Positions 23,130-31,789 of a DNA stretch of 64,000 nucleotides are shown piece after piece. Position numbers and translations under genes: made by a program. Position 1 is the stretch's first letter; each line of letters opens with the position of its first letter. This DNA comes from JACPIA01 sp964655995 (GTDB lineage: Bacteria; Patescibacteriota; Minisyncoccia; Phycocordibacterales; XYD1-FULL-46-19), in the NCBI GenBank assembly GCA_964655995.1, contig CAZZPK010000002.1, positions 1-64,000 on the forward strand, written 5' to 3'. The notes under the pieces were generated by a model. It was not told the origin of the DNA and did not search any database. It saw only the letters and a list, made by a program, of their open reading frames with translations.

Positions 23130-23599
23130 AAAAAGTTATTTTGGGGATTGATCCGGGATATGACCGGTTGGGTGTGGCGGTCATCGGCTCGCCCCCTCCT
23201 GCCCTGCTTTACTCAAATTGCCTGACCAGCAACGCCAAAGATTCATTTGCCCGCCGCCTGGCCACCCTCGGACGCGCATTGGAACAGATAATTAAAAAAT
23301 ACCGCCCCGAGCACATCGCCCTGGAAAAACTTTTTTTCAGTAAAAATCAAAAGACGGCCGGCCAGGTGGCCGAGGTTAGAGGGATGATTTTGTATTTGGC
23401 CGGTCAACACGACATCACAGTTGCTGAGTACGCCCCCTCGGAAATCAAATTGACTATCACTGGTTTTGGCACCGCCGACAAAAAGCAAGTAACCACTATG
23501 GTGCCGAAACTAATCGCCGTAGCCACCCAGCCAAAATACGACGACGAGTATGACGCCATAGCCATTGCCTTAACCCATCAGGCCCATTCGCCACACTGA
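23126..23599 (+). CDS. ruvC: Holliday junction resolvase RuvC
   Basis: The 157-aa RNase H-fold nuclease cuts Holliday junctions symmetrically. Catalytic acidic residues are visible in ILGIDPGYDRLG (Asp), HIALEKLFFSKNQKTAGQV (Glu) and DDEYDAIAIALTH (Asp pair). It is coupled to ruvB by a 4-bp ATGA overlap. Confidence 0.95.
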   Translation: MKKVILGIDPGYDRLGVAVIGSPPPALLYSNCLTSNAKDSFARRLATLGRALEQIIKKYRPEHIALEKLFFSKNQKTAGQVAEVRGMILYLAGQHDITVAEYAPSEIKLTITGFGTADKKQVTTMVPKLIAVATQPKYDDEYDAIAIALTHQAHSPH

Positions 23600-23709
23600 T
23601 TGCTTATCCACAAACTAATTAGCTCCGGCTTGCAAAACAATTTGGCTATGTTACAAATATAAGCACGTTTGTAAGTTGGTCGTTTATTTATTAAGTTAAA
23701 AAATATCAT

Positions 23710-23841
23710 ATGGATGATAATTTGGATCCAATCTTAGGCGACACTGAAGAGGCGCCTGAAAAAGAGGGCGGGGTTGATTTTGATATCGAGGAAGAGAGTG
23801 ATGATGAAATTGACGCCGATTTAGACGAGGTTGAGGAATAA
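23710..23841 (+). CDS. Small acidic protein (43 aa)
   Basis: The frame ATG 23710 to TAA 23841 encodes MDDNLDPILGDTEE.. and ends DEIDADLDEVEE. About half of the 43 residues are Asp or Glu, with one Lys. It lies between ruvC and a strong terminator and has no overlapping alternative, which supports a real gene. No Shine-Dalgarno is seen. Very acidic short proteins of this kind are often present in CPR genomes; the role is unknown (a DNA-mimic or a disordered binding tail would fit). Confidence 0.6.
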   Translation: MDDNLDPILGDTEEAPEKEGGVDFDIEEESDDEIDADLDEVEE

Positions 23842-23854
23842 TTTAAGTTCAACT

Positions 23855-23883
23855 AAAAACCCCCGATAAACTCGGGGGTTTTT
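23855..23883. terminator. Bidirectional terminator between the acidic gene and tyrS
   Basis: aaaaacccccga / tcgggggttttt is a perfect 12-bp stem with T-runs on both strands. Confidence 0.93.
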
Positions 23884-23886
23884 AGT

Positions 23887-25035
23887 TTAATTTAATTCTA
23901 TTTTTACAAACCGGTGCTTGCCGATCTTGATCGTCAACTCGGCATCTAGTGTAAATTGCGGATCAGTAATCACCTCGCCAGCGGGCCACTTTTTAATGGC
24001 ACCGGCCTCCAGTAGGCGCCGATATTCGGCCTTAGACTCGACTAAATCGGCCTGCGCCACCACCTCGCTTAAAAGCGAGCCAGCGTCGGCTTTAACAACC
24101 AATAAGTCTGTGGCCGCCTCTTTGTTTTGGAATAATTCCACAAATTTACTTTGAGCGGAGGTGGCCGCGGACTCGCCGGAGAGCAAAACGGCAATCTCGT
24201 AAGCTAAGCGCATTTTGGCATCGCGAGGGTGGCCGGCTAAAATGGTTTTTATTTCCTCCTCCGGGACACGAGTGCAAAGCTCAAAACCGAGCGGCATCAT
24301 CTCATCGCTCCAGCTCATCACTTTGCCGTACACCTCGTCCGGCTGATCGGCAAAAGCAACCATATTGTTCTCGGTTTTGCCCATTTTTTTGCCCGTGGGA
24401 TCAGCCAACAACTTGAGACTCATCACCAACTTTTCTTTACCTTGTCGCTTTAACAAGTCGCGCCCGGCCAACATGTTAAAAGTCTGATCATTGCCGCCAA
24501 TTTCCAAATCGGTGTCCAGGGCGACCGAGTCGTAGCCTTGGAGCATAGGGTACATAAACTCATGGACATGGATGGGGGCGCCATTTTTAATCCGCTCGGC
24601 GAACATATCGCGCTCCAACAATTGGCTGACGGTAAATTGGGCGGCCAACTCCAAAAAATCTTTGAGAGTCAGCTGGCCCAGCCACTCGCTGTTGTACACA
24701 AATTTAGTCTGATTTAAGTCCAAAATGCGCCCGATTTGTCCCCGATACAAAGCGCAATTGGCTAATACCTGTTCCCGGCTAAGCGGCTGCCTGGTAGCTG
24801 TCTTATCGGTCGGATCGCCGATCATGGCGGTAAAGTCCCCGATTAAAATTGTGATCTGGTGGCCCAATTGCTGAAAATCGCGCAATTTTAACAATATTGA
24901 GAGGTGGCCTAAATGCAAAGTTGGTCCGGTTGGGTCAATACCGTGATAAATCGCGAGTGGGCCGGCATCCAGACGCTTAGCAAAATCAGTTTCATTGGGG
25001 TACAAATTCTCAACACCGCGCTTAAGCAGAGTCAT
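23887..25035 (-). CDS. tyrS: Tyrosyl-tRNA synthetase
   Basis: The 382-aa class I synthetase carries the HIGH-type motif PTLHLGHLS (HLGH), IGDFTAMIGDPTDK, the tyrosine pocket YPMLQGYDSVAL with DLEIGGNDQTFNM, the KMSKS-type GKKMGKTENN, and a C-terminal S4-like RNA-binding domain (GAIKKWPAGEVI..IKIGKHRFVKI). The pattern fits the TyrRS subgroup with a shortened N-terminus. TGTTACAGT lies just upstream of the ATG on the minus strand (leaderless type). Confidence 0.93.
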   Translation of the reverse strand: MTLLKRGVENLYPNETDFAKRLDAGPLAIYHGIDPTGPTLHLGHLSILLKLRDFQQLGHQITILIGDFTAMIGDPTDKTATRQPLSREQVLANCALYRGQIGRILDLNQTKFVYNSEWLGQLTLKDFLELAAQFTVSQLLERDMFAERIKNGAPIHVHEFMYPMLQGYDSVALDTDLEIGGNDQTFNMLAGRDLLKRQGKEKLVMSLKLLADPTGKKMGKTENNMVAFADQPDEVYGKVMSWSDEMMPLGFELCTRVPEEEIKTILAGHPRDAKMRLAYEIAVLLSGESAATSAQSKFVELFQNKEAATDLLVVKADAGSLLSEVVAQADLVESKAEYRRLLEAGAIKKWPAGEVITDPQFTLDAELTIKIGKHRFVKIELN

Positions 25036-25076
25036 AATTAACTTACTGTAACATAGCTTAAGCTCCCATCAAAATA

Positions 25077-25085
25077 TGCTAGTAT
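25077..25085 (+). promoter_or_regulatory. Extended -10 of the PBP1A gene (leaderless)
   Basis: TGCTAGTAT is followed after 8 nt by ATG 25094. Confidence 0.5.
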
Positions 25086-25093
25086 AAGGCGAT

Positions 25094-27598
25094 ATGGGCC
25101 TCCCCCGCTTTAGTTATCGGGAAAAAATCGCCTTGCTGGCCAGCCTGATTTTGTTTTTGGGCGGAGGCGTTTTTATTTGGGCAGCCACTCTCCCTTTGCC
25201 CGATTTTAATACCTTTTTTGAGGAACGGACGGTCAGCCAGTCGACCAAGATTTACGATCGGACCGGCACTGTGCTCCTTTATGACATCCACGGCAACATC
25301 AAAAGAAGGGTGGTACCTTTTGACCAAATTGCCGATACGATCAAACAAGCGACAATTGCTATTGAAGATGACAAGTTCTACAGCCATCGGGGAATTAGAC
25401 CGCTATCGATTTTACGGGCCCTGTTGGTTGATATCGCTTCCGGCTCACTACATCAAGGCGGCTCCACCATTACCCAGCAAGTGGTTAAAAACACTTTGTT
25501 GGTCCAAGATAAAAAATGGTCGCGCAAAATCAAAGAGCTGATTTTAGCCCTCAAGTTAGAGCGAGTGATGGGCAAAGATGAGATCTTGGGTCTTTATTTG
25601 AATGAGACGCCTTACGGCGGCAATATCTACGGCATCGAGGAGGCCGCTCAAGAGTTTTTTAAAAAACCGGCGAGTCAAGTTACTTTAGCCGAGGCGGCTT
25701 ATTTGGCCGCCTTACCGCAAGCGCCCACCTTTTATTCCCCTTTCGGCAATAATCGCGATAAATTAGAAGCTAGAAAAAATTTAGTCCTCAAGAGAATGCT
25801 TGGTTTGGGCTATATCGATCAGGCGACTTATGACCAAGCAATTAATGAAAAAGTTAATTTCAGCCGTCCGGCGGAGAAAGGGATCAAGGCACCACATTTT
25901 GTCTTTTACATTAAATCTTATTTGGAGGAAAAATACGGTTTGGAGGCGATAGAAAATCACGGGTTTAAAGTCATCACTACTCTCGATTGGGATTTACAGC
26001 AAAAGGCCGAGGAGGTGGTAGCCCGCTATGGAGCGGAAAATGCCACCAAATACAATGCCAAAAACGCCGGTTTAGTCGCCGTCGACCCCAAAACCGGCCA
26101 GATTTTGGTGATGGTTGGATCTCGCGACTATTTTGACACCGCCAATGAGGGCAATTTCAATATCACCTTGGCTCACCGCCAGCCGGGATCGGCATTTAAA
26201 CCGTTTGTTTATGCCACCGCTTTTGCCAAGGGTTATACTCCCGAGACAGTGGTCTTCGACCTGCCGACGGAATTTAATACCGGTTGCACCCCAGATAGCC
26301 TACCAGCCCGCCCTGGGGTCAAGCCGGACGAATGCTACCGGCCGGTCAATTACGATGACGCTTATTTGGGTCCAGTTAGTTTAAGAGACGCCTTAGCCCA
26401 ATCGCGCAACATTCCAGCAGTTAAAGTGCTTTATTTGGCCGGTTTAAGAGATTCATTAAAAACCGCTCAAAATATGGGCATTACTAGTTTGACTGATCCT
26501 AATCGTTACGGCTTAACGTTAGTGCTAGGAGGTGGCGAAGTTACTCCTTTGGAATTAACTAGCGCTTACGGTGTGTTTGCTAATAATGGCGTCCTCCACC
26601 CTACTGTGGGTATATTAAAAATCGAAAATTTAAACGGCCAAGTATTGGAAGAATACCAAGAACGCCCCCAAACGGTAATATCGGAGAATATTACCAGCTT
26701 AATCTCAAGCATTCTATCGGATAATGCCGCCAGAACCCCCGCCTTTGGCGCCAACTCCCCCCTTTATTTCCCTGGACGAACCGTCGCCGCCAAAACCGGT
26801 ACTACCAACGACTATAAAGATGCTTGGATTATCGGCTATACCCCCAGCATCGCGGTTGGCGCCTGGGTCGGCAATAACGACAATACCCCGATGGAAAAAA
26901 AGGTGGCTGGTTTTATTGTCGCGCCGATGTGGAATGAGTTTATGAAATACTATTTAGCCAAAACTCCCAACGAGTCCTTCCCTCCTCCACCCCCAACAGA
27001 CCGCAATTTAAAACCGATTTTGCGTGGTATTTGGCAGGGCAATGAGGTATACACCATTGACACTATTTCTAAAAAATTAGCGACAGAGCACACACCAGAG
27101 GCGGCGAAGCAGGATATTGCGGTTTATAACGTACATTCGATTTTATATTGGGTGGACAAAAACAATCCAACTGGCCCAATCCCCAATAACCCCAACAGCG
27201 ACCCTCAATTTATATTATGGGAAACGCCGATAAGGCGCTGGGTGGTCACCAAAGGGATTATTGAAAATGATCGCCGCCTTATCCCCACCAATTACGATCC
27301 GATCCACAAACCAGGCCAAGAGCCCAAAGTAACCATCCTAGCTCCCACTCCGGATTCTATAATACCAACCACCGATACCCTATTGGTTAATTTGGGGATT
27401 GAATCAATATTCCCAATCGAGCAAATTAATATTTTTATCAATGACCAATTAGTAATTAATAGTAAAAATACAATTAATCGCTTTTCCATCCCCCTACATT
27501 CAATCAATATAAAAGAGGTTAATACTTTAAAAGTGGTAGTGATTGATAGTGTTAAAAACCAAACCGAGTCAACGACTGATTTTAAATTAAGTCTGTAA
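25094..27598 (+). CDS. Bifunctional class A penicillin-binding protein
   Basis: The 834-aa protein polymerises and cross-links peptidoglycan. After a short N-terminus and a membrane anchor (ALLASLILFLGGGVFIW) comes a GT51 glycosyltransferase with the catalytic Glu in IEDDKFYSHRGI and GGSTITQQVVKN, then the transpeptidase with SxxK in GSAFKPFVY, SxN in AQSRNIPAV and KTGTTNDYKDAW. The C-terminal 200 residues form an Ig-like extension (VTILAPTPDSIIPTTDTLLVNLGI). It ends 17 bp inside the 3' end of the convergent DciA-like gene. Confidence 0.94.
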   Translation: MGLPRFSYREKIALLASLILFLGGGVFIWAATLPLPDFNTFFEERTVSQSTKIYDRTGTVLLYDIHGNIKRRVVPFDQIADTIKQATIAIEDDKFYSHRGIRPLSILRALLVDIASGSLHQGGSTITQQVVKNTLLVQDKKWSRKIKELILALKLERVMGKDEILGLYLNETPYGGNIYGIEEAAQEFFKKPASQVTLAEAAYLAALPQAPTFYSPFGNNRDKLEARKNLVLKRMLGLGYIDQATYDQAINEKVNFSRPAEKGIKAPHFVFYIKSYLEEKYGLEAIENHGFKVITTLDWDLQQKAEEVVARYGAENATKYNAKNAGLVAVDPKTGQILVMVGSRDYFDTANEGNFNITLAHRQPGSAFKPFVYATAFAKGYTPETVVFDLPTEFNTGCTPDSLPARPGVKPDECYRPVNYDDAYLGPVSLRDALAQSRNIPAVKVLYLAGLRDSLKTAQNMGITSLTDPNRYGLTLVLGGGEVTPLELTSAYGVFANNGVLHPTVGILKIENLNGQVLEEYQERPQTVISENITSLISSILSDNAARTPAFGANSPLYFPGRTVAAKTGTTNDYKDAWIIGYTPSIAVGAWVGNNDNTPMEKKVAGFIVAPMWNEFMKYYLAKTPNESFPPPPPTDRNLKPILRGIWQGNEVYTIDTISKKLATEHTPEAAKQDIAVYNVHSILYWVDKNNPTGPIPNNPNSDPQFILWETPIRRWVVTKGIIENDRRLIPTNYDPIHKPGQEPKVTILAPTPDSIIPTTDTLLVNLGIESIFPIEQINIFINDQLVINSKNTINRFSIPLHSINIKEVNTLKVVVIDSVKNQTESTTDFKLSL

Positions 27599-27842
27599 TT
27601 TTTATCTTATTTTGCTTTTGATTTAAATAATCCAACAAAGCTCTTTTTTTAAATATTAAGTCGCTTTTTATTGTGGGGTTTATTTTTATAATAACTTTAT
27701 TTTTCTGTAAATAAACATATTTAATGGGAATTTTATATTGATATTCACGATCAATAAAACTAATTACCAGCTCTTTAACCACTCTTTCGGGGGTGGAAAA
27801 ATAAGGTGGAGTTTTTAATAAATTGGCTATTTTTTTAATCAA
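27582..27842 (-). CDS. Short DciA/DUF721-like protein, tentative
   Basis: The 86-aa protein has the layout of a reduced DUF721 domain: a strand VYLQKNKVIIKINPTI followed by SDLIFKKRALLDYLNQ, comparable to the family's v.v.s..la.eL...k..il..LN. DciA is the helicase operator that loads DnaB in bacteria without DnaC. Position supports it: it lies 9 bp downstream of dnaN in the dnaA-dnaN operon. The match is weak and the protein is shorter than usual, so a different function is possible. AT-rich like dnaN and dnaA. Confidence 0.45.
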   Translation of the reverse strand: MIKKIANLLKTPPYFSTPERVVKELVISFIDREYQYKIPIKYVYLQKNKVIIKINPTIKSDLIFKKRALLDYLNQKQNKIKITDLI

Positions 27843-27851
27843 ATTAATAAA

Positions 27852-28952
27852 TCAACGGTTAACCGGCATTATTAAATAAGAAAAAGATCTATTACCAACC
27901 CCATTAATCAAAATAGGTTTATTAGCCCCAGAACAATGTAATTGGATCCTATCTGAGTCTAATGATGAGAATGATTCGGTTAAATACCTGGCATTTATTT
28001 TAAATTCTAAATCTTCACCTGAAATTTCACAATTTAAAGTAGTAATCGCTTTACCAACATCTTGATTGGTTACTAATATTTGGCATTGTTGTTTTTTATT
28101 ATCAACCATAATATTAACATGATTAAATTTATCGGAAAAAATCGTGGATATTTTTAACGCTTCCACTAATTCATTTTGGGAGACTAAAATATTAGTTGAT
28201 GATACTTTAGGTATAATTTGCCTATAATCTGGGTAAACACCATCAATAATCCGAGAAGTAATTAAAAAATCTTGATGATAAATGGTTAATTGATTTTTAT
28301 CGACTTTAATTTTAATATTACCCTTTAATCCCTCCACCACTCTAATAATATCACTAATGTTTTTAATTGGGATAATGATTGATGGTATATCATCTAAAAC
28401 CGATAATGGTATCTTTTTTTCCGCTAACCTAAATGAATCCGTGGAAACAAAAACTAAATCATCCCCATTGTGGTATAAATAAATACTAGCGATCTCTGGT
28501 TTTATATCAGAAACAGCAGAAGCATAAGAAACTGATTTTAAACCTAAAATAAACAAGGATGTTGGTAGGGAAAACTCCACCCCCTCTTCAACTTGAGGGA
28601 TTATTGGAAAATCATCCGGTAAAAATCCTTTAATTTCTGATTGATGTTTATTGGTTTTTATTAACACCACCCCTTCATTTAAATTAAAACTAATAGTATC
28701 AGTTGATGGTATGGTATTTAAAATATTTGATATTAATTGAGCTGGTAAACAAATTGATCCGTTTTTACTATCAAAAACAGTTAAATAAAATTCAACTCCC
28801 ACCTCTAAATTAGTTGTTTTTAAAGTTAATTTATTATTATTAATAGAAAATAGAATAGTATTTAAAATTGGTAATGATAAGTTTTTACTTGCCGTCTTCT
28901 CTATTAATTGGATGGCATTTTTTATATCTCTATAATTACAAGAAAATTTCAT
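27852..28952 (-). CDS. dnaN: DNA polymerase III beta sliding clamp
   Basis: The 366-aa clamp subunit begins MKFSCNYRDIKNAIQLIEKT and has the three repeated clamp domains, with LSLPILNTILF, KGFLPDDFPIIP, AEKKIPL, VYPDYRQIIP and the C-terminal LIMPVNR. It is the second gene after dnaA in the origin operon. Codon use is much more A/T-rich than in the surrounding core genes; the whole 27.6-30.5 kb stretch shares this. Confidence 0.95.
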   Translation of the reverse strand: MKFSCNYRDIKNAIQLIEKTASKNLSLPILNTILFSINNNKLTLKTTNLEVGVEFYLTVFDSKNGSICLPAQLISNILNTIPSTDTISFNLNEGVVLIKTNKHQSEIKGFLPDDFPIIPQVEEGVEFSLPTSLFILGLKSVSYASAVSDIKPEIASIYLYHNGDDLVFVSTDSFRLAEKKIPLSVLDDIPSIIIPIKNISDIIRVVEGLKGNIKIKVDKNQLTIYHQDFLITSRIIDGVYPDYRQIIPKVSSTNILVSQNELVEALKISTIFSDKFNHVNIMVDNKKQQCQILVTNQDVGKAITTLNCEISGEDLEFKINARYLTESFSSLDSDRIQLHCSGANKPILINGVGNRSFSYLIMPVNR

Positions 28953-29111
28953 ATATAAGATTTTTTTATTATTATCTTTGGGGAAAAGTGGAAAAGTTTA
29001 AAATATATTGATAATTAATATTTTTTTTAACAAACAACTGTGGATATGATTTTTTATTTTTCCCCATAATTTTATTTTTTATAATATACCTTTTAATTTA
29101 TACACAAGTTA
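28953..29111. other. AT-rich dnaA-dnaN intergenic region with DnaA-box-like sites
   Basis: The region is very A/T-rich. TTATACACA at 29098-29106 fits the DnaA box TTATNCACA; TATCCACA is present on - at about 29041-29048 (read tgtggata on +). Runs of T and A could serve as the unwinding element. It is likely part of the replication origin, together with 30483-30611. Confidence 0.55.
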
Positions 29112-30482
29112 TTAAGAGTTATACAACAATAACCTAATCTGATTTATTTCTTGGTTTAATAATGAATTGTTTTTAATATCATTTTTAATTTTCTCATAAG
29201 CGTGAATAACAGTGGTGTGGTCCCGTCCACCTAATTTTTGCCCAATATAAGGGTATGAGGTGTTAAAATCCTCTCTTAAAATATACATAATCACCTGTCT
29301 TGGTTTAACCACCTCCTTACGCCTAGTTTTTTCATAAAGCATTTTTTCATCAATATTATAAAAATCAGAAATAATCTTCATTACTTCTTTAATTGAGACT
29401 GATTTTTGTGGTTTGATTGAGTTTTTAACAATCACTTTAACTTCATTTAAAGTTAAATCCTTTTTTTTAGCTTGTGATTGGATGATAATTGAATTTAGCG
29501 CTCCTTCTAATTCCCGAATATTATCTTGGACCACTGAAGCTAAGTACTCAATAATATCCTCTGAGGGGGTAAATCCAGTTAAAACCTTTATTTTAGAACG
29601 TAAAATAGCCAAACGTGACTCAAAATCAGGCCGAGAAACATCAACCACCATTCCCCCTTCAAAACGAGAGCGTAGGCGATCCTCTAAGTTTGGTATTTGT
29701 TTTGGTGGTTTATCAGAGGAGAAAATGATTTGCTTGTTATTCTCATAAAAATTATTAAATAAATGGAATAATTCTTCTTGAATCTTCTCTTTACCGGCCA
29801 AAAATTGAATATCATCCATAATTAAAATATCATATTTACGATACTTTTCTTTAAAAGAATTTCCCCGATTGTTTTGTAGACAACTAACAAAATCAATCAA
29901 AAAACTCTCTGAGGTGATGTAATAAATCTTTTTTTGGTCGCTGGTCTTTCTGATTTGATTACCAACCGCCTGCATAAGATGGGTTTTACCCAAGCCGGTA
30001 TGGCCGTAAATAAATAATGGGTTGTAATTATTGCCACCAGGGTTTTTTACAATCGCTTGGGAGGCTGCATAAGCAATCTCATTAAACGGACCAACCACCA
30101 AACTATCAAAAGTGTATTTAGGATTAAGATTACTCTCCTTATTAATATAAAGGTCGTTTAACCCCAACCCATCGTTAATAAGTGTGGTTTTATTATATGA
30201 CGGCTGGATTTGGCGCGGCTTATCGTCGTTTTTGGTGATCAAATATTCAACCGTCCTGACGTTGGGGTGGTTATTGCGTAATGATTTTAATATCACCTTA
30301 TGGTATTTATTAATCAGCCAATCGCGCACAAAGGTGTTAGGAACGCTTAGATAAATCGTCCCTCCGCCATCTTGTTTGGCAATATAAGTGTTTTTAAACC
30401 AGGTGCCGAAATTGGCTTTGGATACCTCTTGCTCGATCTCTCCTAAGGATTTAAGCCATAAAGTATCATTATCCGGCGTCAT
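29112..30482 (-). CDS. dnaA: Chromosomal replication initiator DnaA
   Basis: The 456-aa protein has domain I (WLKSLGEIEQEVSKANFGTWF), a linker, AAA+ domain III with Walker A IYGHTGLGKTHLMQAVGN and Walker B ILIMDDIQFLAGKEK, the Arg-finger box, and domain IV with the signature GGRDHTTVIHAYEKI that reads DnaA boxes. ATG 30482 (MTPDNDTLW) is preferred to the longer frame because TATAAT (30497-30492 on -) ends 9 nt upstream. It is followed by dnaN and divergent from rpmH-rnpA-yidC, the classical origin arrangement. Confidence 0.96.
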   Translation of the reverse strand: MTPDNDTLWLKSLGEIEQEVSKANFGTWFKNTYIAKQDGGGTIYLSVPNTFVRDWLINKYHKVILKSLRNNHPNVRTVEYLITKNDDKPRQIQPSYNKTTLINDGLGLNDLYINKESNLNPKYTFDSLVVGPFNEIAYAASQAIVKNPGGNNYNPLFIYGHTGLGKTHLMQAVGNQIRKTSDQKKIYYITSESFLIDFVSCLQNNRGNSFKEKYRKYDILIMDDIQFLAGKEKIQEELFHLFNNFYENNKQIIFSSDKPPKQIPNLEDRLRSRFEGGMVVDVSRPDFESRLAILRSKIKVLTGFTPSEDIIEYLASVVQDNIRELEGALNSIIIQSQAKKKDLTLNEVKVIVKNSIKPQKSVSIKEVMKIISDFYNIDEKMLYEKTRRKEVVKPRQVIMYILREDFNTSYPYIGQKLGGRDHTTVIHAYEKIKNDIKNNSLLNQEINQIRLLLYNS

Positions 30483-30611
30483 AGTGCCCTGATTATAGCG
30501 ATAAGTTATCCCCAAGACAAACATTTAATAATTGTTAATAAAAAGTGGATAACTATGGATAATTATTGTAAATAATTGAAATATTAAAAAGCTTATGTAT
30601 AATCAATAGGT
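30483..30611. other. dnaA-rpmH intergenic region, probable origin part and divergent promoters
   Basis: Near-consensus DnaA boxes: TTATCCCCA on + at about 30506, TTATCCACT on - at about 30544-30552 and TTATCCATA on - at about 30555-30563. The rpmH promoter is TTGAAA (30576-30581), 16 bp, TATAAT (30598-30603), 8 nt before ATG. The dnaA -10 is at 30492-30497. Confidence 0.6.
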
Positions 30612-30746
30612 ATGTCTATTACCTATAAACCAAAAAAGAAAAAACGCCGAACCACCCACGGCTTTTTAGTCCGTTCCAAGACGAAAAATGGCCAAAAGGT
30701 GCTCCTCCGCCGTCGGCGCAAAGGTCGGGCTAAATTAGCGGTCTAA
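30612..30746 (+). CDS. rpmH: 50S ribosomal protein L34
   Basis: The 44-aa frame encodes the basic L34: MSITYKPKKKKRRTTHGFL, then VRSKTKNGQKVLLRRR and RKGRAKLAV. The family motif is (K/R)R.R.HGFL.R..T..G..VL..RR.KGR..L. A TATAAT ends 8 nt before the ATG, so a leaderless mRNA is likely. rnpA starts 3 bp after the stop. Confidence 0.96.
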   Translation: MSITYKPKKKKRRTTHGFLVRSKTKNGQKVLLRRRRKGRAKLAV

Positions 30747-30749
30747 ACT

Positions 30750-31082
30750 ATGGCTAAATTAGGCCGCTTAAATCGGCGGCTATTTGATAAAATTAGGCTC
30801 GAGGGGAGGTTTAGCCCATACCCCTCGCCTTATTTTTCAGCCAAAATTGGGCGCTTAAGCGACTTGCCACCAGATACCTCTTTGGTCTCAGTGGTGGCGC
30901 CAACTAAGAGTTTTAAGCAGGCAGTTGAGCGTAATCGGGCTAAGCGTAGGGTGAGGACGGCGGTTAACGAACTTAAAAGCAGTCTTAAGCCTGGTTTCGG
31001 ACTCATTTTTTTTTGCCGACCAAAAGTAAACACTATACCCCATCAAGACTTAATTAATGAGATAATGAAGGCATTACCATGA
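30750..31082 (+). CDS. rnpA: Ribonuclease P protein component
   Basis: The 110-aa basic protein contains the RnpA signature FKQAVERNRAKRRVRTAV and the N-terminal LNRRLFDKIRLEGRF. With the RNase P RNA it trims the 5' ends of pre-tRNAs. It overlaps yidC by 4 bp (ATGA). Confidence 0.95.
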   Translation: MAKLGRLNRRLFDKIRLEGRFSPYPSPYFSAKIGRLSDLPPDTSLVSVVAPTKSFKQAVERNRAKRRVRTAVNELKSSLKPGFGLIFFCRPKVNTIPHQDLINEIMKALP

Positions 31083-31789
31083 TCTCCGATCTTTTTAATA
31101 TCATCTTAATCACTCCTCTTTATAATGTTTTAATTATTTTAACTAATGCCATTCCCGGGGCCGATATTGGAGTGGCGATTATTATCTTAACAATCTTAGT
31201 TAAAATATTATTGTTGCCGCTTTATCAACAGTCAATCAAAACCCAAAAAGCCCTAAAGTTGATTGAGCCGGAATTACTTAAAATCAAGGAGCAATACAAA
31301 GATAATCGTCTAGAGCAGTCTCGTTTAACTTTAGAGCTGTATCAAAAACACCATATCCATCCCCTCTCTAGTGTGGCGGTTATTTTTATCCAAATCCCAA
31401 TCATTCTCGCTTTATTTTTAGTGTTTCGGGACAGCCTAGAGACAACTGGGCACGTTTTGTACTCTTTTGTAATTGAGCCGGAAGTGATCAGCACTCAGTT
31501 TTTAGGTTTAATTGATATTACCACCAAAAGCGTCTGGTTTGCCGCCCTCACCGCTTTGACCCAGGGAATTTATTTATGGCAGACTATTCCGCCGCCCAAC
31601 AAAAAGGAGGTTGGTCAATCTTGGCAAAAAGATTTTCAACATGGGATGTCGCTCCAAATGCGCTACGGAGCACCAGTTTTGATCTTTTTTGTGAGCTGGA
31701 GTTTCCCAATCGCCATCTCGCTGTACTGGATTACCAGCAACCTCTTTTCTTTAGCTTTTGAGGTGGTTAAAAAACACTCTGGACATTAG
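31079..31789 (+). CDS. yidC: Membrane protein insertase YidC/Oxa1
   Basis: The 236-aa protein has five hydrophobic helices of the Oxa1 core: an N-terminal LYNVLIILTNAIPGADIGVAI, IIILTILVKILLLPLYQQSIKTQKAL with the conserved Arg-equivalent region, coiled loop KLIEPELLKIKEQYKDN, VAVIFIQIPIILALFLVF and FPIAISLYWITSNLFSL. It lacks the large periplasmic domain of Gram-negative YidC, and the signal is not lipoprotein-like. Its 3' end overlaps the convergent propeller gene by 23 bp. Confidence 0.93.
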   Translation: MISDLFNIILITPLYNVLIILTNAIPGADIGVAIIILTILVKILLLPLYQQSIKTQKALKLIEPELLKIKEQYKDNRLEQSRLTLELYQKHHIHPLSSVAVIFIQIPIILALFLVFRDSLETTGHVLYSFVIEPEVISTQFLGLIDITTKSVWFAALTALTQGIYLWQTIPPPNKKEVGQSWQKDFQHGMSLQMRYGAPVLIFFVSWSFPIAISLYWITSNLFSLAFEVVKKHSGH

